NCBI RefSeq assembly: GCF_000720425.1
Contig: NZ_JOAJ01000001.1
Span: 1-64,000 of the forward strand
DNA: 64,000 nt
DNA from: Nocardia rhamnosiphila NBRC 108938
GTDB lineage: Bacteria; Actinomycetota; Actinomycetes; Mycobacteriales; Mycobacteriaceae
Direction of reading: 5' to 3'
Of the stretch, positions 35,087-42,764 are shown piece by piece. A program made the position numbers and the translations under genes. The notes under the pieces were generated by a model. That model was not told the DNA's origin. It was given only the letters and a program-made list of their open reading frames with translations, and made no database searches. Numbering within the stretch: the stretch's first letter is position 1; every line of letters starts with the position of its first letter.

Positions 35087-36605
35087 CCGGCAACTGATCT
35101 CGGTGCGCGCGCTGAGTGCCCGCGCCGGCGAGGCGGTGATCCTGCGCGATATCGGATTCGATATCGGGGCCGGGCAGATCGTGGCGTTGTTCGGGCCCTC
35201 GGGCGCGGGGAAGACGACCATCGCGACCGCGCTGGCCGATGCGGTGGGCCCCGGGATCGAACTGGCCGGCGCGGTCCACCGGGCCCCGGGCGTCCGGGTC
35301 GGGTACCTGCCGCAGCACGCGGCATCCACACTCAACCCGGCGCGCCGGATCGGTGCGGCCCTGGGCGAACTGGTCGGGTTGACGCACCGGCGCGCGGGCG
35401 GCGGCCGGTTGCGCGGGCCGCAGCGGCGGGCGGGGATCGCCCGGCTCCTGGCCACCGCGGCCTTCCACCTCGACGACCGCGAACTCGACCGGGCGCTACG
35501 GAAGTACCCGTTCGAGTTCTCCGGCGGCGAGCGAGTGCGACTGGCGCTGGCGCAGGTGCTGGCGGGCCGCCCCGATGTGCTCGTGGTCGACGAGCCGACG
35601 GCCGGACTGGATGCGCTCGCGCGGGCCGCCCTGCTCACCGGATTGAGCGGTGTGCGCGCGGCAGGTACCGCGGTGGTGCTGATCACCCACGATTCGTTCG
35701 CCGTCGAACGGCTCGGTGACCGTGTCCTGTTCGTACGTGACGGGCGGCTCACCGCGGACGGGGCGATCGAACCGGATCCGGTTTCCCCGCCACCGGCGGC
35801 CGCTCGCCCGCCCGCCGAGCCCGCCGTGCGAATCCACGGCCTGACAGTGGGCCGCCGCGGCCGCCCGGTTCTCGACCGCGTGGACCTGGACCTGCACCCC
35901 GGCGAACATCTCGGGCTCGTCGGGTTGTCGGGCGCGGGTAAGACGACGCTGGCCCGCTGTATCGCCGGGCTCACCCGTCCGGACGCCGGGGCGATCGTGG
36001 CGTGGGGGGAACGGCTACCGGTGTTGCGGCGCAGGTCGCGCCGGCAACTCGCCCGTATCCAATATGTGTGGCAGGAGTCGGCGGCCTCCTTCGACACCCG
36101 CCGTAGCGTCCTCGATCAGGTCGCCGCGACGGGCACCGGACTGTGCGGGATGACCGGTACGGCCGCCCGGTCCGCCGCCATGGATCTGCTCGCGGAGTTC
36201 GGGATCGACGGGGCACAGGCCGGACGGCCGCCGGCCGGGCTCTCCGGTGGGCAACTGCAGCGTGCCGCACTGGCACGGGCGCTGTTGGCCGGTCCGCGGT
36301 TGCTGCTGTGCGACGAAGTGACCACCGCGCTCGACGAACCCACCGCCCGGCGCGTCCTGGACCGGTTGGACGACTACCGCGCCCGCAGCGGTGCGACGGT
36401 GGTGTCGATCAGCCACGATCTGCGCGGCCGGCTGGTTCGCTGCGATCGCATCGCGGTGCTGGACGGCGCGCGGATCGCTGAACTCGGCCCGCCCGCGGAC
36501 CTGTTCGCAGGCCCCCGCACGGAGATCCTGGCCCGGCTGATGCGGGCCGACGGTGTGGCGCCCGGGCGTTCCGCTTACCAACATCAGCTCGAGCGCAATC
36601 GGTGA
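35079..36605 (+). CDS. Fused double ATPase of the importer (DppD-DppF-like)
   Basis: 508-residue protein with two complete ABC domains. Domain 1: Walker A GPSGAGKTT, signature FSGGERVRLALAQ, Walker B VLVVDEPTAGLDA, switch LITHDSF. Domain 2 from about residue 260: Walker A GLSGAGKTT, signature LSGGQLQRAALA, Walker B LLLCDEVTTALDE, switch SISHD. Dpp/Nik systems often have two separate ATPases; here they are joined as in YejF or GsiA. I use the ATG at 35079, inside the end of the permease C gene; a GTG at 35073 is an alternative. It is the last gene of the riboswitch operon. Confidence 0.93.
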   Translation: MADRQLISVRALSARAGEAVILRDIGFDIGAGQIVALFGPSGAGKTTIATALADAVGPGIELAGAVHRAPGVRVGYLPQHAASTLNPARRIGAALGELVGLTHRRAGGGRLRGPQRRAGIARLLATAAFHLDDRELDRALRKYPFEFSGGERVRLALAQVLAGRPDVLVVDEPTAGLDALARAALLTGLSGVRAAGTAVVLITHDSFAVERLGDRVLFVRDGRLTADGAIEPDPVSPPPAAARPPAEPAVRIHGLTVGRRGRPVLDRVDLDLHPGEHLGLVGLSGAGKTTLARCIAGLTRPDAGAIVAWGERLPVLRRRSRRQLARIQYVWQESAASFDTRRSVLDQVAATGTGLCGMTGTAARSAAMDLLAEFGIDGAQAGRPPAGLSGGQLQRAALARALLAGPRLLLCDEVTTALDEPTARRVLDRLDDYRARSGATVVSISHDLRGRLVRCDRIAVLDGARIAELGPPADLFAGPRTEILARLMRADGVAPGRSAYQHQLERNR

Positions 36606-36624
36606 CGCGCGGCCGGCGGCCGCC

Positions 36625-36630
36625 GAGACT
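36625..36630 (+). promoter_or_regulatory. Possible -10 box GAGACT of a leaderless transcript
   Basis: GAGACT lies seven bases before the GTG at 36638, the same geometry as the other leaderless starts in this window. It would give the small ORF and the monooxygenase gene a promoter separate from the riboswitch operon. Confidence 0.4.
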
Positions 36631-36637
36631 CGTCGCT

Positions 36638-36727
36638 GTGACAGCAAACCTGCAGCATGCGTGCGACCGCGCCGGCGCGTCCACTGCCGGCCGGCAGCGG
36701 CCCGTACCGCCGAGGAGGCGACCGTGA
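36638..36727 (+). CDS. Putative 29-residue leader peptide before the monooxygenase gene
   Basis: A GTG-started frame encodes 29 residues beginning VTANLQHACDRAG and ending in an arginine/proline-rich tail. It follows a -10-like GAGACT by seven bases with no ribosome binding site. Its stop overlaps the GTG of the monooxygenase gene as GTGA, so its translation would deliver ribosomes to that gene. Leaderless, translationally coupled small ORFs before flavin monooxygenase and sulfur genes are known in mycobacteria, often with cysteines that sense supply. This one has a single cysteine. Conservation is untested. Confidence 0.45.
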   Translation: MTANLQHACDRAGASTAGRQRPVPPRRRP

Positions 36728-38082
36728 CTCGTGAACTCCATCTGGCAGGCTTTCTGATCGCCTCGCATGTCACGCATTCGCACGCGGCGTGGCGCCACCC
36801 CGCCTCGGAAACCGACTATCTGGGTCCCGGCTACTACCGGCGGGTGGCGCAGACCCTGGAACGGGGCACATTCGATTTCTTGTTCTTCGCCGATCTGCTG
36901 GCCACCCCGGTCCGCTACGGCAACGATATCCGGGTACCGCTGCGCAGCGGTACCCAGGCGTCGGCGACACTCGATCCGTCGCTGGTCGCCGCCGGCCTGG
37001 CGAATGTGACCGACCGGCTCGGGCTGGCGATCACCAAATCCACCACGTACTTCCATCCCTACGAGGTGGCCCGGATCTTCGCGACCCTCGACCATCTCTC
37101 CGGCGGCCGGGCCGGCTGGAACGTGGTGACCTCGCTGAACCAGGCCGAGGCGCAGAATTTCGGGGCCCAGGACCATCTCGGGCACGACGAGCGGTACGAA
37201 CGGGCCCAGGAATTCCTCGAAGTCGCCTACAAACTCTGGGGCAGCTGGGATACCGACGCTCTGGTCCAGGACAAGGGCACCGGTGTATTCGCCGATCCCG
37301 ACAAGGTTCGGACCGTGGACCACGAGGGCACCTGGTTCAAGACCCGCGGCCCGCTGACCGTGCCGCGGTCCCCGCAGAGCCGGCCGGTGCTCATCCAGGC
37401 CGGTTCCTCGCCGGTGGGCAAGGATTTCGCCGCGCGCTGGGCGGAGGCGATCTTCGAGATCGATCCGACGCCCGAAGGCCGCCGCGCCTACTACGACGAT
37501 GTGAAATCGCGGGCGGTGAACTTCGGCCGCAATCCCGACGACATCAAGATCTTCCCGTCGTTCGTGCCGTTCGTCGGTGAGACCGAGGCCATCGCCCGGG
37601 AGAAGCAGGCTTTCCACAACGAACTCGCCGACCCGGTCTCCGGTCTCATCACGCTCTCGGTGCACACCGATCACGATTTCTCCCGCTACGATCTGGACGC
37701 GCCGATCGAGGATCTGGTTGTCCCGGGTACGCAGGGGCTTTTCGAGGTGGCCCGCCGGCTCGGCGCCACCGAGAACCTCACCCTGCGCGATATCGGCAAG
37801 CTGTACGCCCAGGGTGTGCTGCTGCCGCAGTTCGTCGGCACCGCCGAGCAGATCGCCGATCAGATCGAAGCCGGTTTCACCGGGGGCGAGGCCGACGGCT
37901 ATATCCTCTCCGCGGCCCAGGCGCCGGGCACCTTCCACGATTTCGTCGACTTCGTGGTACCCGAACTGCGGCGTCGCGGCCTGTTCCGGACCGAGTACAC
38001 CGGTACCACGCTGCGCGACCATCTGGGCCTCGGCCCGGCCTCGCTGACCCCGGTCGCGCGCCCGTCCACCGTCGCCGGCTGA
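36724..38082 (+). CDS. NtaA/SnaA/DszA-type FMNH2-dependent monooxygenase
   Basis: 452-residue luciferase-like monooxygenase of the nitrilotriacetate monooxygenase family. Typical features are THSHAAWRHP near the N-terminus, FDFLFFADLLATP, GLAITKSTTYFHPYEVARIF, GGRAGWNVVTSLNQAEAQNF and PVLIQAGSS. It needs reduced FMN from a partner reductase; none is adjacent. Known members oxidise aminopolycarboxylate chelators, dibenzothiophene sulfone or pristinamycin precursors. The GTG at 36724 follows GAGGAGG by five bases. It lies 118 bases after the importer operon, so co-function is possible, but a separate promoter is likely. Confidence 0.9.
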   Translation: MTRELHLAGFLIASHVTHSHAAWRHPASETDYLGPGYYRRVAQTLERGTFDFLFFADLLATPVRYGNDIRVPLRSGTQASATLDPSLVAAGLANVTDRLGLAITKSTTYFHPYEVARIFATLDHLSGGRAGWNVVTSLNQAEAQNFGAQDHLGHDERYERAQEFLEVAYKLWGSWDTDALVQDKGTGVFADPDKVRTVDHEGTWFKTRGPLTVPRSPQSRPVLIQAGSSPVGKDFAARWAEAIFEIDPTPEGRRAYYDDVKSRAVNFGRNPDDIKIFPSFVPFVGETEAIAREKQAFHNELADPVSGLITLSVHTDHDFSRYDLDAPIEDLVVPGTQGLFEVARRLGATENLTLRDIGKLYAQGVLLPQFVGTAEQIADQIEAGFTGGEADGYILSAAQAPGTFHDFVDFVVPELRRRGLFRTEYTGTTLRDHLGLGPASLTPVARPSTVAG

Positions 38083-38094
38083 GTACTGCCCGCC

Positions 38095-38117
38095 GGGGCC
38101 CGGTGCGGCCGGGTCCC
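38095..38117. terminator. Hairpin between convergent genes
   Basis: GGGGCCCGG pairs with CCGGGTCCC (one G-U pair) around a five-base loop, 13 bases after the monooxygenase stop and 8 bases before the convergent SnoaL-like stop. It probably terminates transcription from both sides. Confidence 0.65.
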
Positions 38118-38124
38118 GTGCGGT

Positions 38125-38610
38125 TCAGTCCGCCGTCGCGGAGCTGTTCGTCCGCAACAGGTCCCGGGCCTGCGGGCCACCGTCGAGCGCCCGGGTGACG
38201 CGGCGGGTGATCCGCCAGCCGTGTGGGGTGCGGGTGAGCCGGAAACTGTTCGCCCCCGCCCGCCACACCCGGTAACCGTCGTCGTACCGGCGCACCAGCA
38301 GCGATTCGCAGACCGCCGTGGCCGTATCGCCGTCGACGACGACCCGCGCCGGTCCGAGGAAATGCGCACAGCCCGCGTCGATCAGGGAGTGGTGCGCCGC
38401 CGATTCGACCATCGAGTGGATATCCGCGCGACTGCGCATCGACCAGCCCTCGACATCGTATTCACCGTCCTCGGTCCACAGGTTCGCCACGTCCGGGGCG
38501 GCCCCGGCATCGACGAACGGGCCGTAGGAGGCGAGCAGCCGGGTGATCTCGACCTCGTCCTCGAGCCGGCGCACCCGTATCTCCAGGCGCGCGAACCGAT
38601 CCTCGTCCAT
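38125..38610 (-). CDS. SnoaL/NTF2-like protein
   Basis: 161-residue single-domain protein. After a short coiled N-terminus (RFARLEIRVRRLEDEVE), the NTF2/SnoaL cone begins with EITRLLASYGPFVDAG and DVANLWTEDGEYDVEG, and the last strands read NSFRLTRTPHGWRITRRV. Members act as dehydratases, isomerases or small-molecule binders. The ATG at 38610 follows AAAGGA. It is the last gene of a three-gene operon with an LLM oxidoreductase and an SDR, suggesting catabolism or modification of a hydrophobic compound. Confidence 0.85.
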   Translation of the reverse strand: MDEDRFARLEIRVRRLEDEVEITRLLASYGPFVDAGAAPDVANLWTEDGEYDVEGWSMRSRADIHSMVESAAHHSLIDAGCAHFLGPARVVVDGDTATAVCESLLVRRYDDGYRVWRAGANSFRLTRTPHGWRITRRVTRALDGGPQARDLLRTNSSATAD

Positions 38611-38630
38611 AGCTGTCCTTTCTGTCGCGT

Positions 38631-39458
38631 TCAGAGCGGCTCGGCTATCTCGTGTAGCGCCGTGAGCTGCTCGCAGTAGTGGTCGATATCGGTGGCCCGC
38701 AGAGCGCAGCCGGCCACGGTGGCGCCGATATCGCGCAATCGGGTCAGCCGCCGCCGGGTGCCGGCGGAATCGGCGAGCGGGTCCAGGGCCCGGCCCGGGC
38801 TCAGTACCACCTCGAAACCGGGCGGCGGGGGTACCGCGGCCAGGTGCGCCGCCAGCGTGTCCGCGGACAGACCGAACGGCACCCAGCCCACGCCCAGGGT
38901 CACGGCCCGGCGCAGCGAACGGCGGGTGCGGCCGCCGATCCACAGCGGCGCCGTGGTCGAAGTGGCGGGCGGGTCGACGACGAAATCGCCGACCTCCCGG
39001 CGCCCCCATGCGGCCCGTAATTGCTCGAGAGCGCGGTCCGCGGCGGCACCGCGATCCGGCCATTCGGCCCGGAGCAGGGCGAATTCGGCTTCCAGGGAGC
39101 CGACGCCGACCCCGAGCACCACCCGGCCGCCGCTGAGCCGATCGAGGGTGCCGTAACGCTTGGCCAGCGCGAGTGGATGGTGGTACCCCAGCACGACGAC
39201 CGAGGTCGCCAAGCGGATCCGGCCGGTTCGCGCCGCGAGATAAGACAGTGTCGCCAGCGGATCCCAGTAGGCCGATCCGCGGGTCGCGGTATCGGCCGCC
39301 GGGACCGCGATGTGCTCGGAGCAGGTCAGATGATCGAAACCGAGCTCGTCGGCGAGTTCGGCGATCCGGACGAGTTCGGCGGTGCCGCCCCCGGATTCCC
39401 AGGGTGAGGCCGTACCGGGTGTCCGGACCACGATCGGGGTGGACAGCCCGACTCTCAC
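38631..39458 (-). CDS. LLM-class, probably F420-dependent oxidoreductase
   Basis: 275-residue luciferase-like TIM-barrel enzyme. Features include RIAELADELGFDHLTCSEH, TGRIRLATSVVVLGYHHPL and LDRLSGGRVVLGVGVGSLE, typical of the F420-dependent subgroup found in mycolata. A predicted ligand-side segment is PLWIGGRTRRSLRRAV. The GTG start overlaps the SDR stop (GTGA), so expression follows that gene. The substrate is unknown. Confidence 0.87.
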   Translation of the reverse strand: MRVGLSTPIVVRTPGTASPWESGGGTAELVRIAELADELGFDHLTCSEHIAVPAADTATRGSAYWDPLATLSYLAARTGRIRLATSVVVLGYHHPLALAKRYGTLDRLSGGRVVLGVGVGSLEAEFALLRAEWPDRGAAADRALEQLRAAWGRREVGDFVVDPPATSTTAPLWIGGRTRRSLRRAVTLGVGWVPFGLSADTLAAHLAAVPPPPGFEVVLSPGRALDPLADSAGTRRRLTRLRDIGATVAGCALRATDIDHYCEQLTALHEIAEPL

Positions 39459-40267
39459 CGCGGCGGGTCTTCGGCCGCGCCGATGAGCCGGCGCATCATC
39501 CGGTCCGCTCCCAGCACGGCCGCGGCGCGATCAGGGTCGCTGCGCCGGGCCGCGAGCCTCTCATGGGCGCCGATAACGTGGACCGGGCCCCGGCCCAGTG
39601 CCGCGAGACCTTCCGTCGCGACCTCGTCGGGTTCGGAGACCGGCATTCCGGGGATGTCGAAGTCCAGGCCCACCCGCTGCATCGCCGGGGTGCGGGTGAC
39701 CCCGAGGACGAGTTCGAGGACGTCCACGTCGTGTTCGCGCAGTTCGAGCCAGAGGCCTTCGGCGAAGATCCGGCCGAATGCCTTCACTCCGCCGTAGACC
39801 GTGTGCCGCCGCGACCCCAGATAGCCGGCCAGCGAACCCACCAGCAGGATCCCGCCGCGCCGCCGGTCGCGCATCGCGGCCCCGAACCCGGCGATCAGCG
39901 CCAGCGGGGTGGTGATGTTGAGTTCGACGACACGCTGGAAGGCCGCCGGGTCACCGTCGAGGAACTCGGCGCTGTGGGTGTTGGCGCCGGCGTTGTGGAC
40001 CAGCAACCCGACCTCGACATCGGCGACCGCGTCGAGCACCGCCGCCGTGGCGTCCGGGTGGGTGAGGTCGGCGGCCAGGGTGCGGACCGTCACGCCCAGG
40101 GCCCGGCATTCCGCGGCCGTGTCTTCGAGCGGACCGGCCCGCCGGGCCACCAGCAGCAGGTGGATACCGGATTCCGCGAGCTGCCGGGCGAACGACCGGC
40201 CCACGCCTTCGGAACCGCCGGTGATCACGGCCCACGGGCCGTAGCGCCCGGGATCGACAGGGGTCAT
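39455..40267 (-). CDS. Short-chain dehydrogenase/reductase
   Basis: 270-residue SDR. The cofactor motif is TGGSEGVGRSFA, followed by NAGANT, the catalytic serine in LVGSLAGYLGS and YGGVK (Y-x3-K), all intact. An aspartate or arginine preference at strand 2 (LLLVARRAG) suggests NADP. I start at the ATG at 40267, where GGAG lies eight bases upstream. It leads the minus-strand operon with the LLM oxidoreductase and SnoaL-like genes and is divergent from a TetR regulator, across a palindrome that probably controls both. Confidence 0.9.
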   Translation of the reverse strand: MTPVDPGRYGPWAVITGGSEGVGRSFARQLAESGIHLLLVARRAGPLEDTAAECRALGVTVRTLAADLTHPDATAAVLDAVADVEVGLLVHNAGANTHSAEFLDGDPAAFQRVVELNITTPLALIAGFGAAMRDRRRGGILLVGSLAGYLGSRRHTVYGGVKAFGRIFAEGLWLELREHDVDVLELVLGVTRTPAMQRVGLDFDIPGMPVSEPDEVATEGLAALGRGPVHVIGAHERLAARRSDPDRAAAVLGADRMMRRLIGAAEDPPR

Positions 40268-40333
40268 AGCTGGGTCTCCGTTCGGAATTCGGGATCGGAC
40301 CACACCCAGTTCTACAACCGGCGGCGCGGAAAT

Positions 40334-40351
40334 ACTAGAGTGAATTCTAGT
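40334..40351. promoter_or_regulatory. Operator ACTAGA-N6-TCTAGT between SDR operon and tetR
   Basis: Six-base arms ACTAGA (40334-40339) and TCTAGT (40346-40351) flank GTGAAT, in an AT-rich patch between two divergent genes. TetR dimers usually bind such sites, so the adjacent regulator is the likely binder, repressing both its own gene and the SDR operon. Confidence 0.7.
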
Positions 40352-40371
40352 TTTCCGAACGGAGGTATCCA

Positions 40372-40974
40372 GTGCCGCGGATTGCCGAACCCCGGGAGCC
40401 GGGCCGGCCGACCACCACGCCCCAGCGCGAACGCCGGCGTGCCATCCTGCGCGCCGCCGCCCGGCTCGGTGCCGAACAGGGCCTCGAACACGTTCAGATG
40501 TCCGATATCGCCGCGGCGGCCGGGGTGGCGCTGGGGACGCTGTACCGCTACTACCCGTCCAAACATCATCTCTACTCGGGCGTGCTCGAATCGGCCGTCG
40601 CGGACCTTCCCGTTCCGGAGGCGGTACCGGGCGATCCGGTGGGTGCCGTGGCCGACCTACTCGAATCGGCGGTGACCGGGCTGCTCCGGCGCCCGCTGCT
40701 CGGCCGCGCCATGCTGGTGTCGGCGAATGCCGTGCGCTCGGCCGGGCCGGTGGCGGTCGACACCACGCTGCGCGACCGCATCCTCGCCGCCGCCGGTATC
40801 GGTGCAGCGGACGAGGCGGACCAGCAGCTGGCCCGGCTCGCCGAACAGTGCGCCTACGGCATCCTGACCTGGGCTACGGCGGGTCAGCTGAGTGCGGAAC
40901 AGGCGGTGGCCGATATGCGCCGGGCCGCCACTCTGCTGCTGGAACCCTGGGCATCCCGCGGTCCGGCCGGCTAG
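40372..40974 (+). CDS. TetR family regulator of the SDR-LLM-SnoaL operon
   Basis: 200-residue regulator. The helix-turn-helix is VQMSDIAAAAGVALGTLYRYYPSK at about residues 42-65; the ligand domain is all-helical. The GTG follows GGAGG by six bases. Its TAG stop overlaps that of the convergent PAP2 gene in CTAG. Divergence from the oxidoreductase operon and the palindrome between them suggest local repression relieved by the operon's substrate. Confidence 0.9.
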   Translation: MPRIAEPREPGRPTTTPQRERRRAILRAAARLGAEQGLEHVQMSDIAAAAGVALGTLYRYYPSKHHLYSGVLESAVADLPVPEAVPGDPVGAVADLLESAVTGLLRRPLLGRAMLVSANAVRSAGPVAVDTTLRDRILAAAGIGAADEADQQLARLAEQCAYGILTWATAGQLSAEQAVADMRRAATLLLEPWASRGPAG

Positions 40975-41954
40975 CCGCCGCGGTCCCCGCCCGGTGCCGC
41001 GACTGTGGGCGCCGGGGCCGGTCCGGCCGGTGCGCGGCGCCGCTCCCAGGCGGTGGCCAGCCCGATCGCCAGCCCGACGTACACCCAGCCCAGCAGCACA
41101 TCGATCACATAGTGCTCACCGCCGTAGACCAGGGTGAAACCCATTGTCACGGGGAAGACGGCCAACGGGACCCGCCACCACCAGTGCCGGGCCCACGGCC
41201 ATAGCGCGATCGCGACCAGCAGTGCGAAGCCCGCGTGCAGCGACGGGATCGCGGCGACGGGATTACTGTGCGCGGCCAGCCAGTCCGCGCCGATATCGAC
41301 CGAGTACAGCCGGAACCCGAAACCTGTGCTCCGGTGGATCTCGGCCGGGATCACCCCGGCGCGGGCGGCGTACCAAGGCGGCGCGGCGGGCAGCAGGACA
41401 TAGGTCACCAGACCGAGATAGGACAGCAGCAGGATCCGGCGCATATATTTCGACCAGCGCTCCCGTGACAGGACGTAGAAAATCGCGGCGACCAGCCAGG
41501 GCACCAGGAAATGGCTGGTGTAGACGAGGCCGGTGAGCACGGTCCACCAGGGCGGCCCGCCGTCACCGTCCAGCTGCTCCTGTAACCACACCGTGGGCAC
41601 GGCCCCGCCGAACAGGGCGCGTTCCACCACGACCGGTTCGTGGACCCGCAGCGGCATCCCGAGGGTGTTGGCGATACCGCGGCTGTGGTCGTAGACGACG
41701 AGTGCGGCGATCAGCGGAACCCAGTCGACGAGAATGCGTACCTGATCCCGCCACGGACGATCCGGTGCGAAGGCCGCGATCCCCACGACGATCCACAGTG
41801 CCTGATAGATCCGCTGGGTCGGCGGGCCGAAGAGCACGGTGACCACGAGAAGCGCGAGCAGATACCCCGACCACACCCCACTGCGCAGCAGCCTGCGATG
41901 CCGTTGCGCGGCCGGTACCTCCGTGGCGGGCGCACCCATCCCCACAGTTTTCAT
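40971..41954 (-). CDS. PAP2/Aur1-like membrane phosphatase or phosphotransferase
   Basis: 327-residue protein with about eight membrane helices. The acid-phosphatase signature is split as usual: IPSLHAGFALL (motif 2, S-x-H) and GGEHYVIDVLLGW (motif 3, H-Y-x2-D). Motif 1 is not obvious, as in the PAP2_3/inositol phosphorylceramide synthase branch, which transfers inositol phosphate or similar head groups. I use the ATG at 41954; a TTG directly before it is unlikely. Possible substrates are phosphoinositides or prenyl phosphates of the envelope. Confidence 0.85.
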   Translation of the reverse strand: MKTVGMGAPATEVPAAQRHRRLLRSGVWSGYLLALLVVTVLFGPPTQRIYQALWIVVGIAAFAPDRPWRDQVRILVDWVPLIAALVVYDHSRGIANTLGMPLRVHEPVVVERALFGGAVPTVWLQEQLDGDGGPPWWTVLTGLVYTSHFLVPWLVAAIFYVLSRERWSKYMRRILLLSYLGLVTYVLLPAAPPWYAARAGVIPAEIHRSTGFGFRLYSVDIGADWLAAHSNPVAAIPSLHAGFALLVAIALWPWARHWWWRVPLAVFPVTMGFTLVYGGEHYVIDVLLGWVYVGLAIGLATAWERRRAPAGPAPAPTVAAPGGDRGG

Positions 41955-42093
41955 CAACCGACCCGGAGTCGCCGTCGCGACCTGCGGAAACGACGCATGA
42001 TCGAGACCGCCGCATGGGGCCGCTCAGCGCGGGGTGAACGCGCCCCGGTAGGCCGCCGCCGGGTGCGATGCGGGCAACCGGTCGCGTCCGGGA

Positions 42094-42690
42094 TCAGTCG
42101 TGGTATCCGGGAGCGGCCGCGTTCAGGAGGGAAAGCGCGGCGGTACAGGCTTGTTCGCGGACGTGGTCCGGGCCCCGGTGTGCCGCCACCGCGGTCGCGC
42201 CCTCCATCAGGAAGAGCAGTCGGCGGCCCAGATCATCCGGTGCCGCGGAACCGGCCCGGGCGGCGATATCGGTGAACAGTGCGAGGCACCGGTCCAGATG
42301 CCGGGCCGTGATCGCCCGGACCTCGGGTTCGTAGTGCTGGGTCGCGGCGTTGATCATGGCGCAGCCGCGGAAGTCCGGTTCGAGGTACCACTCGCCCAGC
42401 GCCCCGAAGACGGCGGCCAGGCGATCCGCGGGGTCGCCGCCCGCCGCCGCGGCCGCCGCGGTCAGCCACGCGATCACCCGGTCGCTGCGTGCTTCGAGTA
42501 CGGCGTGCACGAGCCCGTCCTTGGTGCCGAAGTGCCGGTACAGCGTCTCCTTCGAAATTCCCAGGCGCTTGCACAGTTCGGCGACACCGACACCGTCGAT
42601 TCCGCGGTCGTAGAGCAGCGGAGCGGCGGCATCGATGACGGCGGCCCGGGTGCGGGCCGGATCGATGGTGGAGCCCTTGGCTACTGGCAT
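42094..42690 (-). CDS. TetR family regulator of the MFS-hydrolase pair
   Basis: 198-residue regulator with helix-turn-helix VGVAELCKRLGISKETLYRHFGTK at about residues 34-57. The ligand domain has FRGCAMINAA, typical of the group resembling QacR/AcrR with TetR_C_6-like tails. It is divergent from an MFS transporter gene; two matching operator half sites lie between them. It probably represses the transporter until an effector binds. Confidence 0.9.
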   Translation of the reverse strand: MPVAKGSTIDPARTRAAVIDAAAPLLYDRGIDGVGVAELCKRLGISKETLYRHFGTKDGLVHAVLEARSDRVIAWLTAAAAAAGGDPADRLAAVFGALGEWYLEPDFRGCAMINAATQHYEPEVRAITARHLDRCLALFTDIAARAGSAAPDDLGRRLLFLMEGATAVAAHRGPDHVREQACTAALSLLNAAAPGYHD

Positions 42691-42696
42691 AGATTC

Positions 42697-42754
42697 GATG
42701 GTACCGATTGGTTCGATGTACTGCTATCCTGCGATGGAACTGATCGGTACCATC
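42697..42754. promoter_or_regulatory. Paired operators GATGGTACCGAT / ATCGGTACCATC
   Basis: A 12-base element (42697-42708) recurs as its exact reverse complement at 42743-42754, each containing the palindrome GGTACC. They flank the divergent promoters of tetR and the MFS gene, and the second is directly before the MFS ribosome binding site. A TATCCT at 42725-42730 between them may be a -10 box. Two TetR dimers could bind, or one pair with the DNA bent. Confidence 0.75.
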
Positions 42755-42764
42755 TAGGAGTCCC

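Noticed and set aside
36657..36734. A 25-residue frame starting ATG at 36657 before the monooxygenase gene
   Set aside because: It lacks a ribosome binding site or a -10 at leaderless distance and overlaps the monooxygenase start out of frame; the frame from GTG 36638 is better supported.
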